Shown: positions 1 to 10,912 of the stretch, piece after piece
Numbering within the stretch: position 1 is the first letter of the stretch
How the letters are laid out: every line of letters starts with the position of its first letter
Translations under genes and position numbers: made by a program
Assembly (NCBI RefSeq): GCF_033807575.1
Contig: NC_084707.1
Span: 20,919,888 to 20,983,887 of the forward strand
Reading direction: 5' to 3'
DNA: 64,000 nucleotides
Origin: Cydia pomonella
Taxonomy: Eukaryota; Arthropoda; Insecta; Lepidoptera; Tortricidae
Notes under the pieces: generated by a model
Databases searched by the model: none
The model's input: the letters and a program-made list of their open reading frames with translations, nothing else
What the model was told of the DNA's origin: nothing

Positions 1-504
1 TTATATAACTGGCCTTCAAATCATTCAGAGGTAAGATAACGGCAAAATGTAATATAATAATAAGGACGAGATTTGCTTGTATCTTTATACGACCTGACAA
101 CTCTGAAAAGGCGTCAAAATGGGTGGTTTTGCCACCCGCGGTCACATATTTAAAAAAAAGTAGGTATGTACAGACAGCAATAAAAGTAGCGGATGAAACA
201 ACGCGCCAAAAGTATCTGATATTCCGTATAACTTTTCCAAATGTAGATAATTTTCAAAAATTCGCGTTCAAAAATATATCTTTTACAGTCTTAGTTGTTA
301 TATATATTAAAGACATTACTTTTTGTTAAGCTGTTACAGAATGGTAGATACTTATGAAGCGTTATTTGATCCGCTACTTTTGATGCTGACTGTACCTATA
401 GTCAATCAAAATAAATACTAAAACTACTTTTTTTATTTAGTCCAAACATTATACAGATTATAATTATAATTAAAAATTAAATTACATAAGATACCAAACT
501 ACAA

Positions 505-570
505 ATAAATATTTATGACTCAGAACACACAATTCTTGATTCTTACCGGGATTCGAACCCAGGATAGAAT
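505..570 (-). repeat. tRNA-derived SINE, fragment
   Basis: The reverse complement contains 'gggttcgaatcccggtaag' (tRNA B box and its 3' flank) followed by a degenerate 'ctgagtcat' block, the same order as in the fuller SINE copies at 10655 and 23655. The A-box half is missing. Confidence 0.6.
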
Positions 571-2617
571 ATGACCCAACTTATCAGCTAATATTACCTA
601 CGCGCAAGCCAGAGGCCGTTGTTAAGTTGTCGCAGTATAATAAACGTTACTTACCCAGTAAATTACAAGGTGGGTAATGTGGATCGAATCCCGACAAGCG
701 TAAGGTGGGGTCGTAAATATGGCCGCCTCATTACGAGCCTAACGAGCGCTGCGCGCGCGTCTGTACATTGTACTCACAGCCGGGTGTACCTCAAACCTAA
801 CTGTAACAACTCTCTGTACCATGGACGCCATTTTAAAATTAAACATTTTTGGGCCGATTGTGTTTAAAGTCGCTAATTCAGACTTTGAGGTATATTTTAA
901 AGAGAGTGGGTTGTATGGTTTTAATCACCATAAGCGTTAGGTGGAGTGGTTATTATTGCCGCCTCGTTACCGTTCTCTAACGAGCTCTTACGTTGTCCAT
1001 CCTAGGCAGTCAGCATCTAATGGATTGTGACATCCTAAGTCGCCAAAAATATTGCAGCACAATTTTGTTATCATAGAATAAGTGTTACGAATAATTAGGT
1101 TTGGATGCTGTGGCTTTCACTTTGTATGTTTGTGTGTAGCTGATGTGAACTATTTTACAATTTACCGTTTTCAGTCTGAATAGGTTAAAATTCGATATCT
1201 GAATCATTTAGAGTTATTTTAAAGAAAAGAAGTAGTCAGATATTTAATTTACAATAACAATACGCTCACGCAATCACAATATGATCACGCGCCATATTGC
1301 GGAATTTCTTTGGAACTAAATTTTTCATACAAACTGAACTGTCACCCTAAACATGAGAATAACAGCGCCCTCTTGACAATGATCATATATTTGTGGTCGG
1401 GTTTTACATAAGGGGTATACAGAGGATAGCTAGCTTATATCTAAAATGGTGGTCAGATTGTGGTAAAGTGAAACCCGGGTTTGATGGGGTCGTAAATATC
1501 TTTGGTCCGCTTTTGAGACGGGATCTGCACTTTACGCTGGAAATGCAAGTCATTTGTGAAAATACTAAGAATTTTCGTTACGATTCGGTGTGAGCGGCAG
1601 TACATTAAACACCCCCTGTTGAGAACAGAATACACAAGCAATTGTAGGCTATTGGTTGTGAGTGTGCCCTCATTTTGATAGTGGAAAAATGTCACATCCG
1701 AATGGAAGAAGTTACAGAGCTTGTGTCCAGCAGTGAGACGTAAAAATATTGATAAATGTGTGTAAAATAAGGACGCTCCGACAGGTTATTCGTATAAACT
1801 TACAAGCAACTTTTTGTCCTTATGCTAAGCGTCAATGTGGTACATTTTCCTTGAAAACATCACAAATGAAGTCTAGTCGTATCCTAAATAGACAAATATC
1901 AACTTAGCATCGTTCCAAAGCCAAACAAGTCACTCGCCCATACTACACCATGAATGCAACAAAATCTAATCAATATTAAATAATGCATCTTTAACTAAAA
2001 CGCCTTACGTACTGGCTAAGTAAAGCAAACGTTAGCGCATTGTAGAAATCACTCCGCACGCGACAGCGACATCTCTCTGACAATTAAGAAAACAAATGCC
2101 ACTAAACGATTTACAAAGGTTGGTAGAAGAGTGTCACCTGACACGTTTTGTGGGTTACTCACACTCGCCCACTACACCATTAACTTCAATTTGCGTTGCG
2201 TCAGAGCAGCTAAAACTGAGTCAGTCTTCCTGAACATCATTGTGTATGGCAATAAACATCGTTATAAGGACATGTCGATTCAATAAATCAAAAATCAATT
2301 CTTATGTTACGCCGACTGTACAGTAGTGTGAGATTAGATTTGGGACCCCGTAGGCAAGATGAAAATCTAGTCATCATCTTCCTCGCGTTTGTCCCGGCAT
2401 TTTTGCCACGGCTCATGGGAACCTGTGGTCCGCTTGGTAACTAATCCTAAGAATTGGCGAAACTCATTGGTACAAGGCGGGTACGTCTTCACGCTTAAAC
2501 CGCTGAACCGATTTAAAAGAAATTTGGTATGTACCTAAAACGCAAGAGTGATAGAGAGGCAGATAACGATATTGCAATTTTTTTGTTTCGATTATCTCTC
2601 TAGGCTCGGGGCCTCTT

Positions 2618-2637
2618 CCCCCCCCCCCCCCCCCCCC
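2618..2637. repeat. Poly-C run of 20 bases
   Basis: An uninterrupted run of 20 C residues in otherwise AT-rich sequence. Homopolymer lengths like this are prone to sequencing or assembly error. Confidence 0.9.
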
Positions 2638-2748
2638 TTACTTCCCCCGGAGTGTTGGAAAAAAAGGACATAGGATAGTTTTTATCTATAATTAATCATT
2701 ATAATCATTCGACGCCAATCAGAAGTCGCAGACAAAAGCTAGTAAACA

Positions 2749-2835
2749 GGGTGTGTAGTGTTTATTTAGTCACCTTCAATAATTTACGGGGTGAATATAT
2801 AGGTCATACTAATAATGGGACCAACCCCAATTACT
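2749..2835 (+). repeat. Half copy of the 'gtttatttagtcacc' MITE
   Basis: Shares 'gtttatttagtcacctt.aataattt.cggggtgaatata' blocks and a 'gggaccaa' block with the left half of the fuller fold-back element at 18235-18477. No matching right arm follows here. Confidence 0.6.
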
Positions 2836-3142
2836 CGTATAAGAATCTGACGTTTTGCATCAAGGTCAAATGAGACAAGCGTCTTCAAATTTCTACTCAG
2901 TCACTAGATGATAGGCTGTGTAGGATTAGTTTTACTTTTAAATCGGTCAAACGCAAAATAACCATAATTTAGATAGTAACTGCATCAATACTAGGTAATT
3001 TTAACACGGGTCAACTAGCGAAATGCTTTGACCACATTTGTAAGGAAGTATTAGAGCGTATCCAATGAAGACATTTTAAATTAGGAGCCATCGACAGGAG
3101 TCGCCAAAAGTAAATTACTGATATTTACAACTGGCAGCTCTT

Positions 3143-3592
3143 AATAGTGTTGGTAGAAACACGAGTCTTTTGAGTCTATGAAGAGCTGGACTCGTTTTTA
3201 AGAGACTGCGCTAAAAACAACTTGCGAGTCTTGTAAGTCCCGAGTGGAGCCCTTTATTGAATTTTTAAGCGCAACTCAAATTCGATTGAGCCTTCGAATA
3301 AAGACTATCAACAATGTGGTAGGTTTTATCTAAATACTTAGTTCTAAATACTAGTATCAGTAAATAAGATAAGCGTTATTGTAACCCATGAATTTTGCAC
3401 GAAAACAACGCATTGTCGATTTATTTGTAAAAAAAATAGAGTTCTCTGAAAAGGACCCAAGTCTTTACAAATGACTTAGGTCTCTAATAAGTTGAAGAGA
3501 ACTCGAGTTTTGACTTAATTATACGAGTCTGAAAAACCAAGTCGAGTCTTAAAAAAGAGGTCTCAAAGAACTCGAGTCTTAACCAACACTAA
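3143..3592. mobile_element. Non-autonomous hAT-like element with many GACTCG motifs
   Basis: The ends form an imperfect inverted repeat: AATAGTGTTGGT at the left, ACCAACACTAA at the right. Flanking octamers are similar (CAGCTCTT 3135-3142, CAGCACTA 3593-3600; 6 of 8 match), as expected for a decayed 8-bp hAT target duplication. Repeated 'gagtc/gactcg' motifs cluster in both ends, resembling the subterminal transposase-binding repeats of hAT elements. No coding capacity is seen. The hAT assignment is inferred from end structure only. Confidence 0.55.
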
Positions 3593-4234
3593 CAGCACTA
3601 GCCTTACGAAACGTTCTGATTTCAAATCTATTTTATTTATAAGCATCAGAGACAAGTAAATTATAAGGACTGGTAGTTACCTATCACACAGCGAGCAATC
3701 TTCGTCATTCTTTTAGATAGTTCAGTAACTTTTGCAACGCATTTCGTCGCTGCAAAGTTGGTCTGTGCAGAATTACTTAGCCACACAAAAATATATTGCA
3801 CTTGAGCCCTTGCTAATTGCCATCTACAATAACTGAGAGACTTGTACGAAGATCGACAGTCTCTTGTTTTCCTGTCTCAAATTTATAAGCTGCTTCTTCG
3901 GATCCGGCCACGCCTCGCCGCTCGGTCGCGCTCCACGGAGCGTGGCGTACAGGTGCAATACCAACTTACAAGCAAAACTCCACAGATAACGCAAAATAAT
4001 CTTTACTATCATATACATAAGGGTTTTATATTCTAGTGAGGTTGGTCCTTAATTGCCTGGAATATTAATTTGACCGCTCCCGGAAGCTTGTCCTTAAGGA
4101 TTGCTCAGTTTTGTAGCAGCTGCCGAGCTTCAATTGTTTTATGCGGTTATCTTTGACTATGATAGGTTACTGTGCCGGTTGTTACTGTGACACCTGCTTA
4201 GAGTCAACAAACCAAGAATAACTATAGAAGTCTG

Positions 4235-4344
4235 AGGGTCTACCACGAACCACGTTCGACATGTTGTCTCCCTGTCACACTTACGTACGAATTAACAAGT
4301 GCGATAGAGAGGCAACACGTCGAACGTGTTTCGCGGTAGGCCCT
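4235..4344. mobile_element. 110-bp palindromic MITE, 3-bp TSD (copy 1)
   Basis: A near-complete fold-back: AGGGTCTACCACGAACCACG at the left pairs with CGTGTTTCGCGGTAGGCCCT at the right, with arms continuing almost to the centre. The flanks carry CTG on both sides (4232-4234, 4345-4347). The copy at 53334-53443 has exactly the same length and a CAG duplication. Three-base duplications occur in PIF/Harbinger-type elements, but the superfamily is not proven. Confidence 0.8.
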
Positions 4345-4408
4345 CTGACTTGAACTCAAAAATGATCCCAGCGACTCAACTGTACCACGCGCAGTTTGAT
4401 AACACCAA

Positions 4409-4506
4409 ATATAGATTGTATCATTCATGAAGACGTGTGCCTTAACTCGTAATGTCATGTTAGATTTGACAAATCTACGCGTCATCGTGTATGACACGAA
4501 CTATAT
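4409..4506. mobile_element. Short MITE, 'gtcatcgtggatgacac' family (copy 1)
   Basis: Contains 'ttagatttgacaaatctacg' and 'cgcgtcatcgtgtatgacac' blocks shared with copies at 8951, 37352 and 60355. The two ends are partly complementary ('tatcattcatgaagacg' against 'cgtcatcgtgtatgaca'). Confidence 0.65.
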
Positions 4507-4879
4507 TTTATTTTAATTCTGCGCAATATGTTTGACATAGGTACATGATTTTAGTTAAGCCAATCACAAATTCTTTTATAATAGCGGGAAATTGTGTATT
4601 GGATAATATTCAGAGAAAAAGTTAAATTAGGAAAAAAAAAAATTTTATGTTACGTGCATCGTCTAGTAAAAACTAGTTCTCCCTGAAATATTTTTTGAAC
4701 AATTAGTTAAAACTAGACTAGACTGTTTTAGGTAAAACGCGTTACTAAAAATGCGTTTTTATGGTAATATATACTCGTATATTCCGTTGCTGCTTAGAGT
4801 AGTTACCTAGTATGTCGTACCTACGTTACGACCAGAGGTCTCCAAACTTTTTGACACTAGCCCGCGTCCAGGGCTTCGC

Positions 4880-4952
4880 TTGCTTGCACAAATAAATGCC
4901 TTTACCAACCTTACTGGAATTCGAACCCAGGGCCATCGGCTTAATACACCTC
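4880..4952 (-). repeat. tRNA-derived SINE, fragment
   Basis: The reverse complement has 'aagccgatggccctgggttcgaat' in two blocks and ends in a 'ggcatttatttgtg' block, matching the centre of the SINE family. Both ends are lost. Confidence 0.6.
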
Positions 4953-6088
4953 TATCTCGCACATATTTGAGCCATGATAAAAATAAACTATATTTGAGCT
5001 AAACATAAAGGTACAAAGTCCTCTTCTCAAAAGCGAAACACACAAAACTCCTAGATACTAGGTAACCATAAGTTAAGGGCGTCATTATCAAGTGATCATT
5101 TTGAAATAGATAATCTAAGATCTTACTGATATTATTTAGATCGCGATCTTTGTCTAATATACTACCACGATGCGCCAGCGCACCCTTAAATCCTCATCAG
5201 AACGATATTGTTAACTCTAGAGCCTTTCGTTATATGGCGGGTGAATAATAGGTGATATTTCAGAACAATTATTAAGACCTAGCAGTATTTTACGCACTTA
5301 ACAGGTTGAATATCCCATGTATCACATATGATACATATGAATGTCCCTATAATATTTATTTATGTATGATGAATGATGATGCAATGCGAACCAATAAAGT
5401 GTTAGAGTATATTATATACTATACTATATTAGTATACCTTTGACCCACGTAACCGATACCGGGACAAATGAAAGAACTCATTTTCATCTGTAACTGCCAT
5501 AGACAGATAATTTCCTTCGCGTCTGTGTCTCACAAAGAGTCTATGCCTGCCTCAAACAAAGAGTGTACAGGTTTTAACGGGTCGGCAACGCGCATATAAC
5601 ACCACTGAAGTTGCAGGCGTCCATAGGCTACGATGACCGCTTAACATCCGGCTGGCTGTCCTGTGTGCTTGTTTGCCACCAAGTGGCATAAAAAAAAAAA
5701 CTATCAGAGTAACAATACGCCCTCGTTCTCGAAAATGGTCCTAATGTATCACATATGATTCATGAGGCAGGGAGACTGTTAATATCTCGTAGGAGCTCGT
5801 GGCGCCGCAATTTGCCTAACGGGCCGGTGGTAACGGCATTCGAATTTTGAATTTAAATTGTGGTTGTAATTATGCGAAATGCTCAATTGTTTCGTTTTGG
5901 CCGAGAAGTTGCAGTTTCTCTTGGCAAGCTTTCTCTGCTAAAACTAACCTGTATTAGGTGTAGGTAGGTATTTACTATTTAACATGCATTTTCTTTAAAT
6001 ATATGTGATGTTTTAAGTAGAAGAACAAAAATTACACTCTTATAATAGTTACTACTTAGTGTGACTGTTTAATAGGTATAATAATAAT
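4953..6088. other. Gene-free stretch
   Basis: AT-rich sequence with only decayed repeats, including a SINE-tail-like 'gaatgtccctataatattta' block at 5340-5360 and the repeat described at 5579-5700. No exon or RNA gene was recognised. Confidence 0.5.
5579..5700 (+). repeat. Dispersed repeat with A-rich tail (family A, copy 1)
   Basis: Runs 'gtcggcaacgcgcat' - 'gttgcaggcgtccataggct' - 'tgcttgtttgccacc' - poly-A. The same order occurs at 10190-10617 (+) and 17001-17120 (-). The A-rich 3' end indicates a retroposed element. The family is common in Lepidoptera. Confidence 0.7.
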
Positions 6089-6175
6089 CATCATCATCAT
6101 ATCAGCCGAAAGACGTCCACTGCTGGACATATGCCCCCGAAGCCGGATCTTTGCCGGAGATTCTTAGCACCCCTG
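6089..6175 (-). repeat. Fragment of a common lepidopteran repeat
   Basis: Has the recognisable 'tcatcatcatcatatcagcc' and 'gacgtccactgctggacat' blocks seen at the end of a very common lepidopteran dispersed repeat. It is cut off where the fold-back element at 6182 begins. Confidence 0.65.
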
Positions 6176-6181
6176 ACTCCG

Positions 6182-6311
6182 CGGTGTATTCCCATCTGTC
6201 CCCGCCGGGCACAGATGGGAATAGGCGCTACATACAAATCATTCCCATCTGTGCCCGCCGCCTCTTGTATGGCGGTGGTCACGTGGGGCGGGCACAGATG
6301 GGAATACACCG
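6182..6311. mobile_element. 130-bp fold-back element with four arms
   Basis: Outer arms CGGTGTATTCCCATCTGT and ACAGATGGGAATACACCG are perfect inverted repeats. Between them a second inverted pair 'gggcacagatgggaat' / 'attcccatctgtgccc' uses the same core, so the motif appears four times in alternating orientation. Non-coding and MITE-like. Confidence 0.75.
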
Positions 6312-6946
6312 ACTCCCCCAGTGTCCTGACTGCTACCATAGCCAGAGCACTGGGAGTCGAAACTCGAGGCCGCGGTTTGATTATCCTTATCCACGCTTGG
6401 CAGACGGGTTGGCGATCGCAGTAGTATAATTTATCGTACTTAAGGGATGCTGCAGCCCATCCACCGGTGGACTTGGACGTAGTTTATAGGACATACCCGG
6501 GCACAATAATACATAGGTGCCACTTGCCGCCCAGAGCAGGCCTATAAAAAGGTCTCCCATTCCATTCAATTGTGAATTTGAATTTGACAAACCAAAATGG
6601 CATTGGCAATTCTATTGATGTCTTGGCAAATTTCGACGTGCCTACTTGTGTAAAATGAAGACGAAGTAAGTGCAGTAGTTTTACTAGACTTAAAGCGGCC
6701 GGGAATACGAAAGGTAATCAGTTAATCACGGTCTATACTCTATATCCCAGTCGATTTCAGTTTAGTAAGTGCAAGACGATTTGTTTGTCTAAACATTTTT
6801 ATTTCCTATGATTTTCAGTGTTTTTTTATTATTAAAAAAAGACAATTCAAACAAACAATACATTTTCATTATCAAACATTATGAATGATAATTAATCAGG
6901 CACAGACTCTAGACCATTTAAAGTCTAAACTAAAATAGAGGTTATA

Positions 6947-6979
6947 TAAGGTGCTAACAAATTAGTCACGGATATTTTT
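6947..6979 (+). repeat. Left terminal inverted repeat of the mariner-like element
   Basis: Begins aaggtgctaac and ends at 'cacggatatttt'; it pairs with 8827-8858. Confidence 0.92.
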
Positions 6980-7255
6980 ACAGCTGATAGTACTCGGTTC
7001 TCGGAGTACATTTAAGTATGAAACAGCATTGGTTATGTTATGTTTTTTTGGAGAAAACTAGGAAACAAATTTGCTACGTTAAAACACCCTGTTAATAAGA
7101 TAATTAAATGAGACCTCTTTAGACATTCTAGAACCTCTTTAAACTATCATTCAAGTGGCCTCTTAAAGTTGATAAATAAAATACTTGGATGTCAGTGTCA
7201 TGCAATTTGCTGTCTGATTGTGTCGGTTGCAAAGAAATTTAATTAATTTACCATT

Positions 7256-8317
7256 ATGCCTTACCGCTACACACTTAACGAGTACTTAAACATGGTAACA
7301 TGTTATCGCGACTCAAACTACAGTGCGGCGGGAGCTTCAAGACTTTATGCACAAAGATACAATACGATTGTGAATCCTCAGACTATCTACCGGGCACATC
7401 AAAGATTTCATGCCGGAAACCTCATGCCAATAGGTGAAGCCGGTAGGCCTAGGTACCCAGTTCGTCTAGAAGTAGCAATTTTGGATTTTTTTGACCGCCA
7501 TCCCATGAGCAGTACCCGGGACGCAGCGAATGTATTTAATGTCAGTGACGTCTACGTATGGAAAATTCTAAAACGTGAGGGAAGGCATCCTTACCATTTC
7601 ACACGTGTTCAAGAACTGCAACTACAGGATTATGAACCACGTGTATTTTTCAGTCAGTGGCTTATTAGAAACGCAAGACGTAACATACTGTGGACCGACG
7701 AATGTACATTTGCGAGGGTAGGATTATTTAATATTCACAATGCACACTTTTGGTCGGAACAGAATCCCCATTTAGCACGTCCTGACCACTTTCAGACTCG
7801 CTTCAGCGTTAACGTGTGGGCAGGATTACTTGGCGATTATTTGTTGGGCCCTGTTTTTCTCAACCGCCTCAATGGTAGGACGTATCTTCAATTCCTACAA
7901 GAAACCCTACCAGAATTGCTAGACGAAGTACCAGTCGATCTCCGTAGGAGAATGTACTTTCAACATGATGGTGCCCCAGCCCATTACGATCGTAACGTAA
8001 GAAGGTATTTAACGGAGCGATTCCAATTACGATGGATTGGCCGGGGTGGGGTTCAAGCAGGTGCAGTGAACTGGCCAGCCCGCTCACCAGATTTAACACC
8101 GCTTGATTTCCACGTATGGGGACGAGCCAAAGACTTGGTTTATGGAAACGACGGGCACACAATCAGAACATCAGAAGAATTACAAACACGGATTACCGAC
8201 GCCTTTGAGGTTATGAAAAGGGAAAGAGAGATCTTAATGCGTGTTAATGAAAATATCCGAAAGCGAGCACTATTGTGCATTGAAAACCATGGTCACCATT
8301 TTCAACAATTTTTATAA
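7256..8317 (+). CDS. Mariner-like DDD transposase
   Basis: The 353-aa protein would cut and paste the surrounding 1.9-kb element. Residues 1-115 form paired helix-turn-helix DNA-binding regions (a GRPRYP linker at about 63-68 separates them). The catalytic domain follows: Asp148 in ILWTDECTF, Asp238 in FQHDGAPAH and Asp284 in SPDLTPLDFHVWG. The motif order SPDLTPLDF.VWG is typical of insect IS630/Tc1/mariner transposases. The second-to-third Asp spacing is 45 residues; most relatives I know have 34 or 41, and the extra residues sit in the loop RGGVQAGAVNW (264-274). The start is the first ATG after the left end and reads directly into the HTH. There are no frameshifts or stops, so it may still be active. 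Confidence 0.93.
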   Translation: MPYRYTLNEYLNMVTCYRDSNYSAAGASRLYAQRYNTIVNPQTIYRAHQRFHAGNLMPIGEAGRPRYPVRLEVAILDFFDRHPMSSTRDAANVFNVSDVYVWKILKREGRHPYHFTRVQELQLQDYEPRVFFSQWLIRNARRNILWTDECTFARVGLFNIHNAHFWSEQNPHLARPDHFQTRFSVNVWAGLLGDYLLGPVFLNRLNGRTYLQFLQETLPELLDEVPVDLRRRMYFQHDGAPAHYDRNVRRYLTERFQLRWIGRGGVQAGAVNWPARSPDLTPLDFHVWGRAKDLVYGNDGHTIRTSEELQTRITDAFEVMKREREILMRVNENIRKRALLCIENHGHHFQQFL

Positions 8318-8826
8318 ACAGTTTATGTTAATAAAAGTTTTCTTATGTCCGTGCTTGCTTTTTAAATTACTTAGACTAGTTAATTAGGTAGGTTAGCATT
8401 CGTTAAATATCTAACCTAATTATTATTCAATGGGAAAGTTTTTATGGGTAGATGGATGTTTGTTACATCAGGATGAAATTAGGCACAGAGATAGGTTATT
8501 AGTATGGAATAGCATACTACTTTTTTCACACTACTTGTTCGCATGGGACAGTTTTTTTTTCCACGCGGGCAGAGCCGTGAGCAGACGCTAGTATTTAATA
8601 ACCTACAGTTTTCCCGCCGAATCATAATGACATTGAAGGAAAACAACTTTTGACGTGACATGACAGACAATGTTAAACATCTTGACAGGTACATAATAGG
8701 GTGATTATTTTACAAAATAATTATAATATCTTTTTTTGTTCGGTAAATGAAAACAAAAAAATGATATACAAAGGTTCCATAATTACAGTTAAAAGTTAAT
8801 TGTTTTAATGTAATGTATTATCTCTT

Positions 8827-8858
8827 AAAATATCCGTGACTAATTCGTTAGCACCTTG
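8827..8858 (-). repeat. Right terminal inverted repeat of the mariner-like element
   Basis: Ends ...gttagcaccttg and is complementary to 6947-6978 apart from one mismatch in the 'aattcgtta' block. Confidence 0.92.
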
Positions 8859-8950
8859 TATACGAAAGAAAAAGTTACCGAGGCCTCCAGTGCTCAAGGC
8901 TGGGATCCAACCAGCGTCCTTTGCATTCGCGCATTCACCTGGATGCTAAT

Positions 8951-9001
8951 GGTTAGATTTGACACATCTGTGCGACATTGTGGATGACACGAACCATAGC
9001 T
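8951..9001. repeat. Fragment of the 'gtcatcgtggatgacac' MITE (copy 2)
   Basis: Carries 'ggttagatttgacacatct' and 'gtggatgacacgaacca' as in 4409-4506, 37352-37459 and 60355-60466. Only the right half is present. Confidence 0.55.
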
Positions 9002-10189
9002 TTAAATGAATGAATGAATCTAAATGACTGAAGTTTAAATAAAATAAATACTTAATTAGAAACCCCGTAATCTCACGACTGATTCGTTCCCTCCTTGTTA
9101 CTTCAGCCAGAAAGAAAGCATAATTAAATAAAATGTGTTTTCTAGGTAAGTCTCGGTAGCATCAATCATGGTTAATTGCGAGCATGCGCTCATTTGACCA
9201 CAGTTATTATTTTATGAGCGCCCACGGAATTGTTATGTTTAATCACAGGAACTTACGGCGTTGGCCAATGTTTGGACCAATGTTGGTAAAGGCTTTAAAA
9301 GGGTTTAATGTTTAGGAAAGTTCTTGAATGTTATCTTAATTGTGGGTAGTACTACCTAACAATGGCTCCTCTTGGCTTGTCAAAAATGTGCTATTTAAAC
9401 AGTGACCTTGAAGTTTAAAAATTTTAAGTTGGAATTGCGCAACTGATTCTTGTAATTAGTATTACCACAGATTTTCCGTTCAAAAAGGCTTAATCGTCTC
9501 GAATAGATTTTTTTTGTTTAACTCATAAATATTGTTCAAAGTGTAATATTGATAGCTTATTATTCAGCGAATTAAAGTGGAATCATGCAGTTAATGAAGA
9601 ATATTAGTCTTGAAACGCGTTTAACCATTATTTAGCCAAAACCCGGCAATCCATCGTGGCTATTTGTAAAGTCCAGCTATCACTTTACAAAATCCAACTA
9701 CCAAACAACATGATCTATGAATACACTTTTAACTTTGACGAAATCATCATACATTTCATGGAGCAATGTTTTAAAAGTAGGAGAAGTTTACCACTGATTG
9801 GTTGTCTATCAATTTTTTTGGCGAGGACATACGACACTAAGATCTGTACTCTTTAAAGATATGGTATGGACACTCGAGCATATTGTTCAGCGTTTTTGTA
9901 GAGATTCGCAGTGTGAGCTGAGGTGGTCGACATAGCTCAGAAATAGTCAGTTACTTGATTTGAATTATTGTCAGGACATATTGCTCGTAAAACCGATGGC
10001 CGCTAAGACAGAGAGGGTGCGAGACTGGCAAGCACGAACCAGAAGACGAAGCCTGAAGCAAAGCCACCGACAAGGTACTTATTTGATACTATTTAATTTA
10101 CCTATGAGGGTGGCGCACAGCCTGTCACTGTAAAGACTATGCAGATAAGGGGAAAACTTTTGCCTAGACGTTGGAAACTTTCTTTGGGC
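9002..10189. other. Gene-free stretch
   Basis: No ORF with recognisable protein content, no splice-bounded exon and no clear repeat end. A 66-codon ORF at 9656 looks like chance. Confidence 0.5.
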
Positions 10190-10617
10190 TGATCAGAGGG
10201 CCTAGCCAAAATGACAAACGCCAGACGATAAGAAGAAACGTGACTATTGGACCCGGGTACGTCCTTAAACTACGTCCAAAAGAGAGGTATGGGCATTGTG
10301 AATGTCATCTCGCTTTGTGTGGTAGGGCACAGCACAGCGGATATCATTCCAGATCTAGAGCGGAGCCCAACTGGGGAAGTACCTCCACCTTACTGAAAAC
10401 CGCAGCCAAATAACACTAGACCCTACTCATAGTGATGTGTTCCTGCCGGTGAGTAAGGTTGCCAGAGCTCAACGAGGGGGGGGGGGGCGGAATTCTTGGG
10501 TCGGTAACGCGCATGTGACTCCTCTGGAGTTGCAGGCGTACATAGGCTACGGAGACTGCTTACCATCAGGCGGGCCGTATGCTTGTTTGCCACCGACGTA
10601 GTATTAAAAAAAAAAAC
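10190..10617 (+). repeat. Dispersed retroposed repeat (family A, copy 2, longest)
   Basis: Contains 'gagcccaactggggaagtac', 'gttcctgccggtgagtaagg', 'ggttgccagagctcaacgag', then the 'gtcggtaacgcgcatgtgac' to 'gtttgccaccgacgtagta' block and a poly-A end. I recognise this order as a repeat common in Lepidoptera, probably a LINE or SINE 3' part. The 80-codon ORF across it shows no protein similarity I can name. Confidence 0.7.
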
Positions 10618-10654
10618 ATATATTATTTAAGTTCCGTTTGGCGTTATCTATCGA

Positions 10655-10912
10655 CGACGACTGGTAGCCTAGTGGGTATAGTGAGGTAGTGACACTGCCT
10701 ATGAAGCCGATGGTTCTGGGTTCGAATCCCGGTAAGGGCATTTATACATGTGAAGAGCACGGATATGTGTTGCTGAGTTATGGGTGTTTTCTATGTATGT
10801 AAGTACGAGTATTTATACATTAAATTTCTTGTCTGAGTACCCACAACACAAGCCTTCTTGAGCTTACTGTGGAGCTTAGTCAATTTATGGAAGAATACCC
10901 AATATTTATTGA
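10655..10912 (+). repeat. tRNA-derived SINE
   Basis: A-box-like 'tggtagcctagtgggtatag' (10662) and B-box 'gggttcgaatcccggtaag' (10718) are spaced as in a tRNA, followed by 'ggcatttatacatgtg', 'agttatgggtgttttctat', 'gtctgagtacccacaacaca' and 'agccttcttgagcttactgt'. The body after the tRNA head is shared with the copies at 23655, 45085 and 54037. The internal RNA polymerase III promoter is inferred from the boxes. Confidence 0.85.

Larger units (their letters stand above)
1..3142. other. Gene-free AT-rich flank with decayed repeats
   Basis: No ORF here looks like a protein I recognise, and short ORFs have no codon structure or splice context. The stretch holds a SINE fragment (505-570), two diverged direct repeats (697-755 and 930-995, both with 'gccgcctc.ttac' and 'taacgagc' blocks), a 20-base C run and half of a MITE (2749-2835). 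Confidence 0.6.
6947..8858 (+). mobile_element. Mariner-like transposon, complete
   Basis: The left end (6947-6978, 'aaggtgctaacaaattagtc' onward) and right end (8827-8858) form about 31-bp terminal inverted repeats with one mismatch. TATA flanks both sides (6943-6946, 8859-8862), consistent with a TA target duplication in a TATA site. The single ORF 7256-8317 fills the middle and an AATAAA lies just after its stop (8330). With intact ends, ORF and catalytic triad, this copy looks young and possibly autonomous. Confidence 0.93.

Noticed and set aside
6131..6429. Overlapping ORFs rich in Pro and Arg
   Set aside because: Produced by GC-rich fold-back repeat; frames differ only by repeat translation.
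10661..10732. Possible tRNA gene (A and B boxes)
   Set aside because: No closed acceptor stem, and the boxes are followed by the same body seen in several dispersed copies; it is a SINE head.
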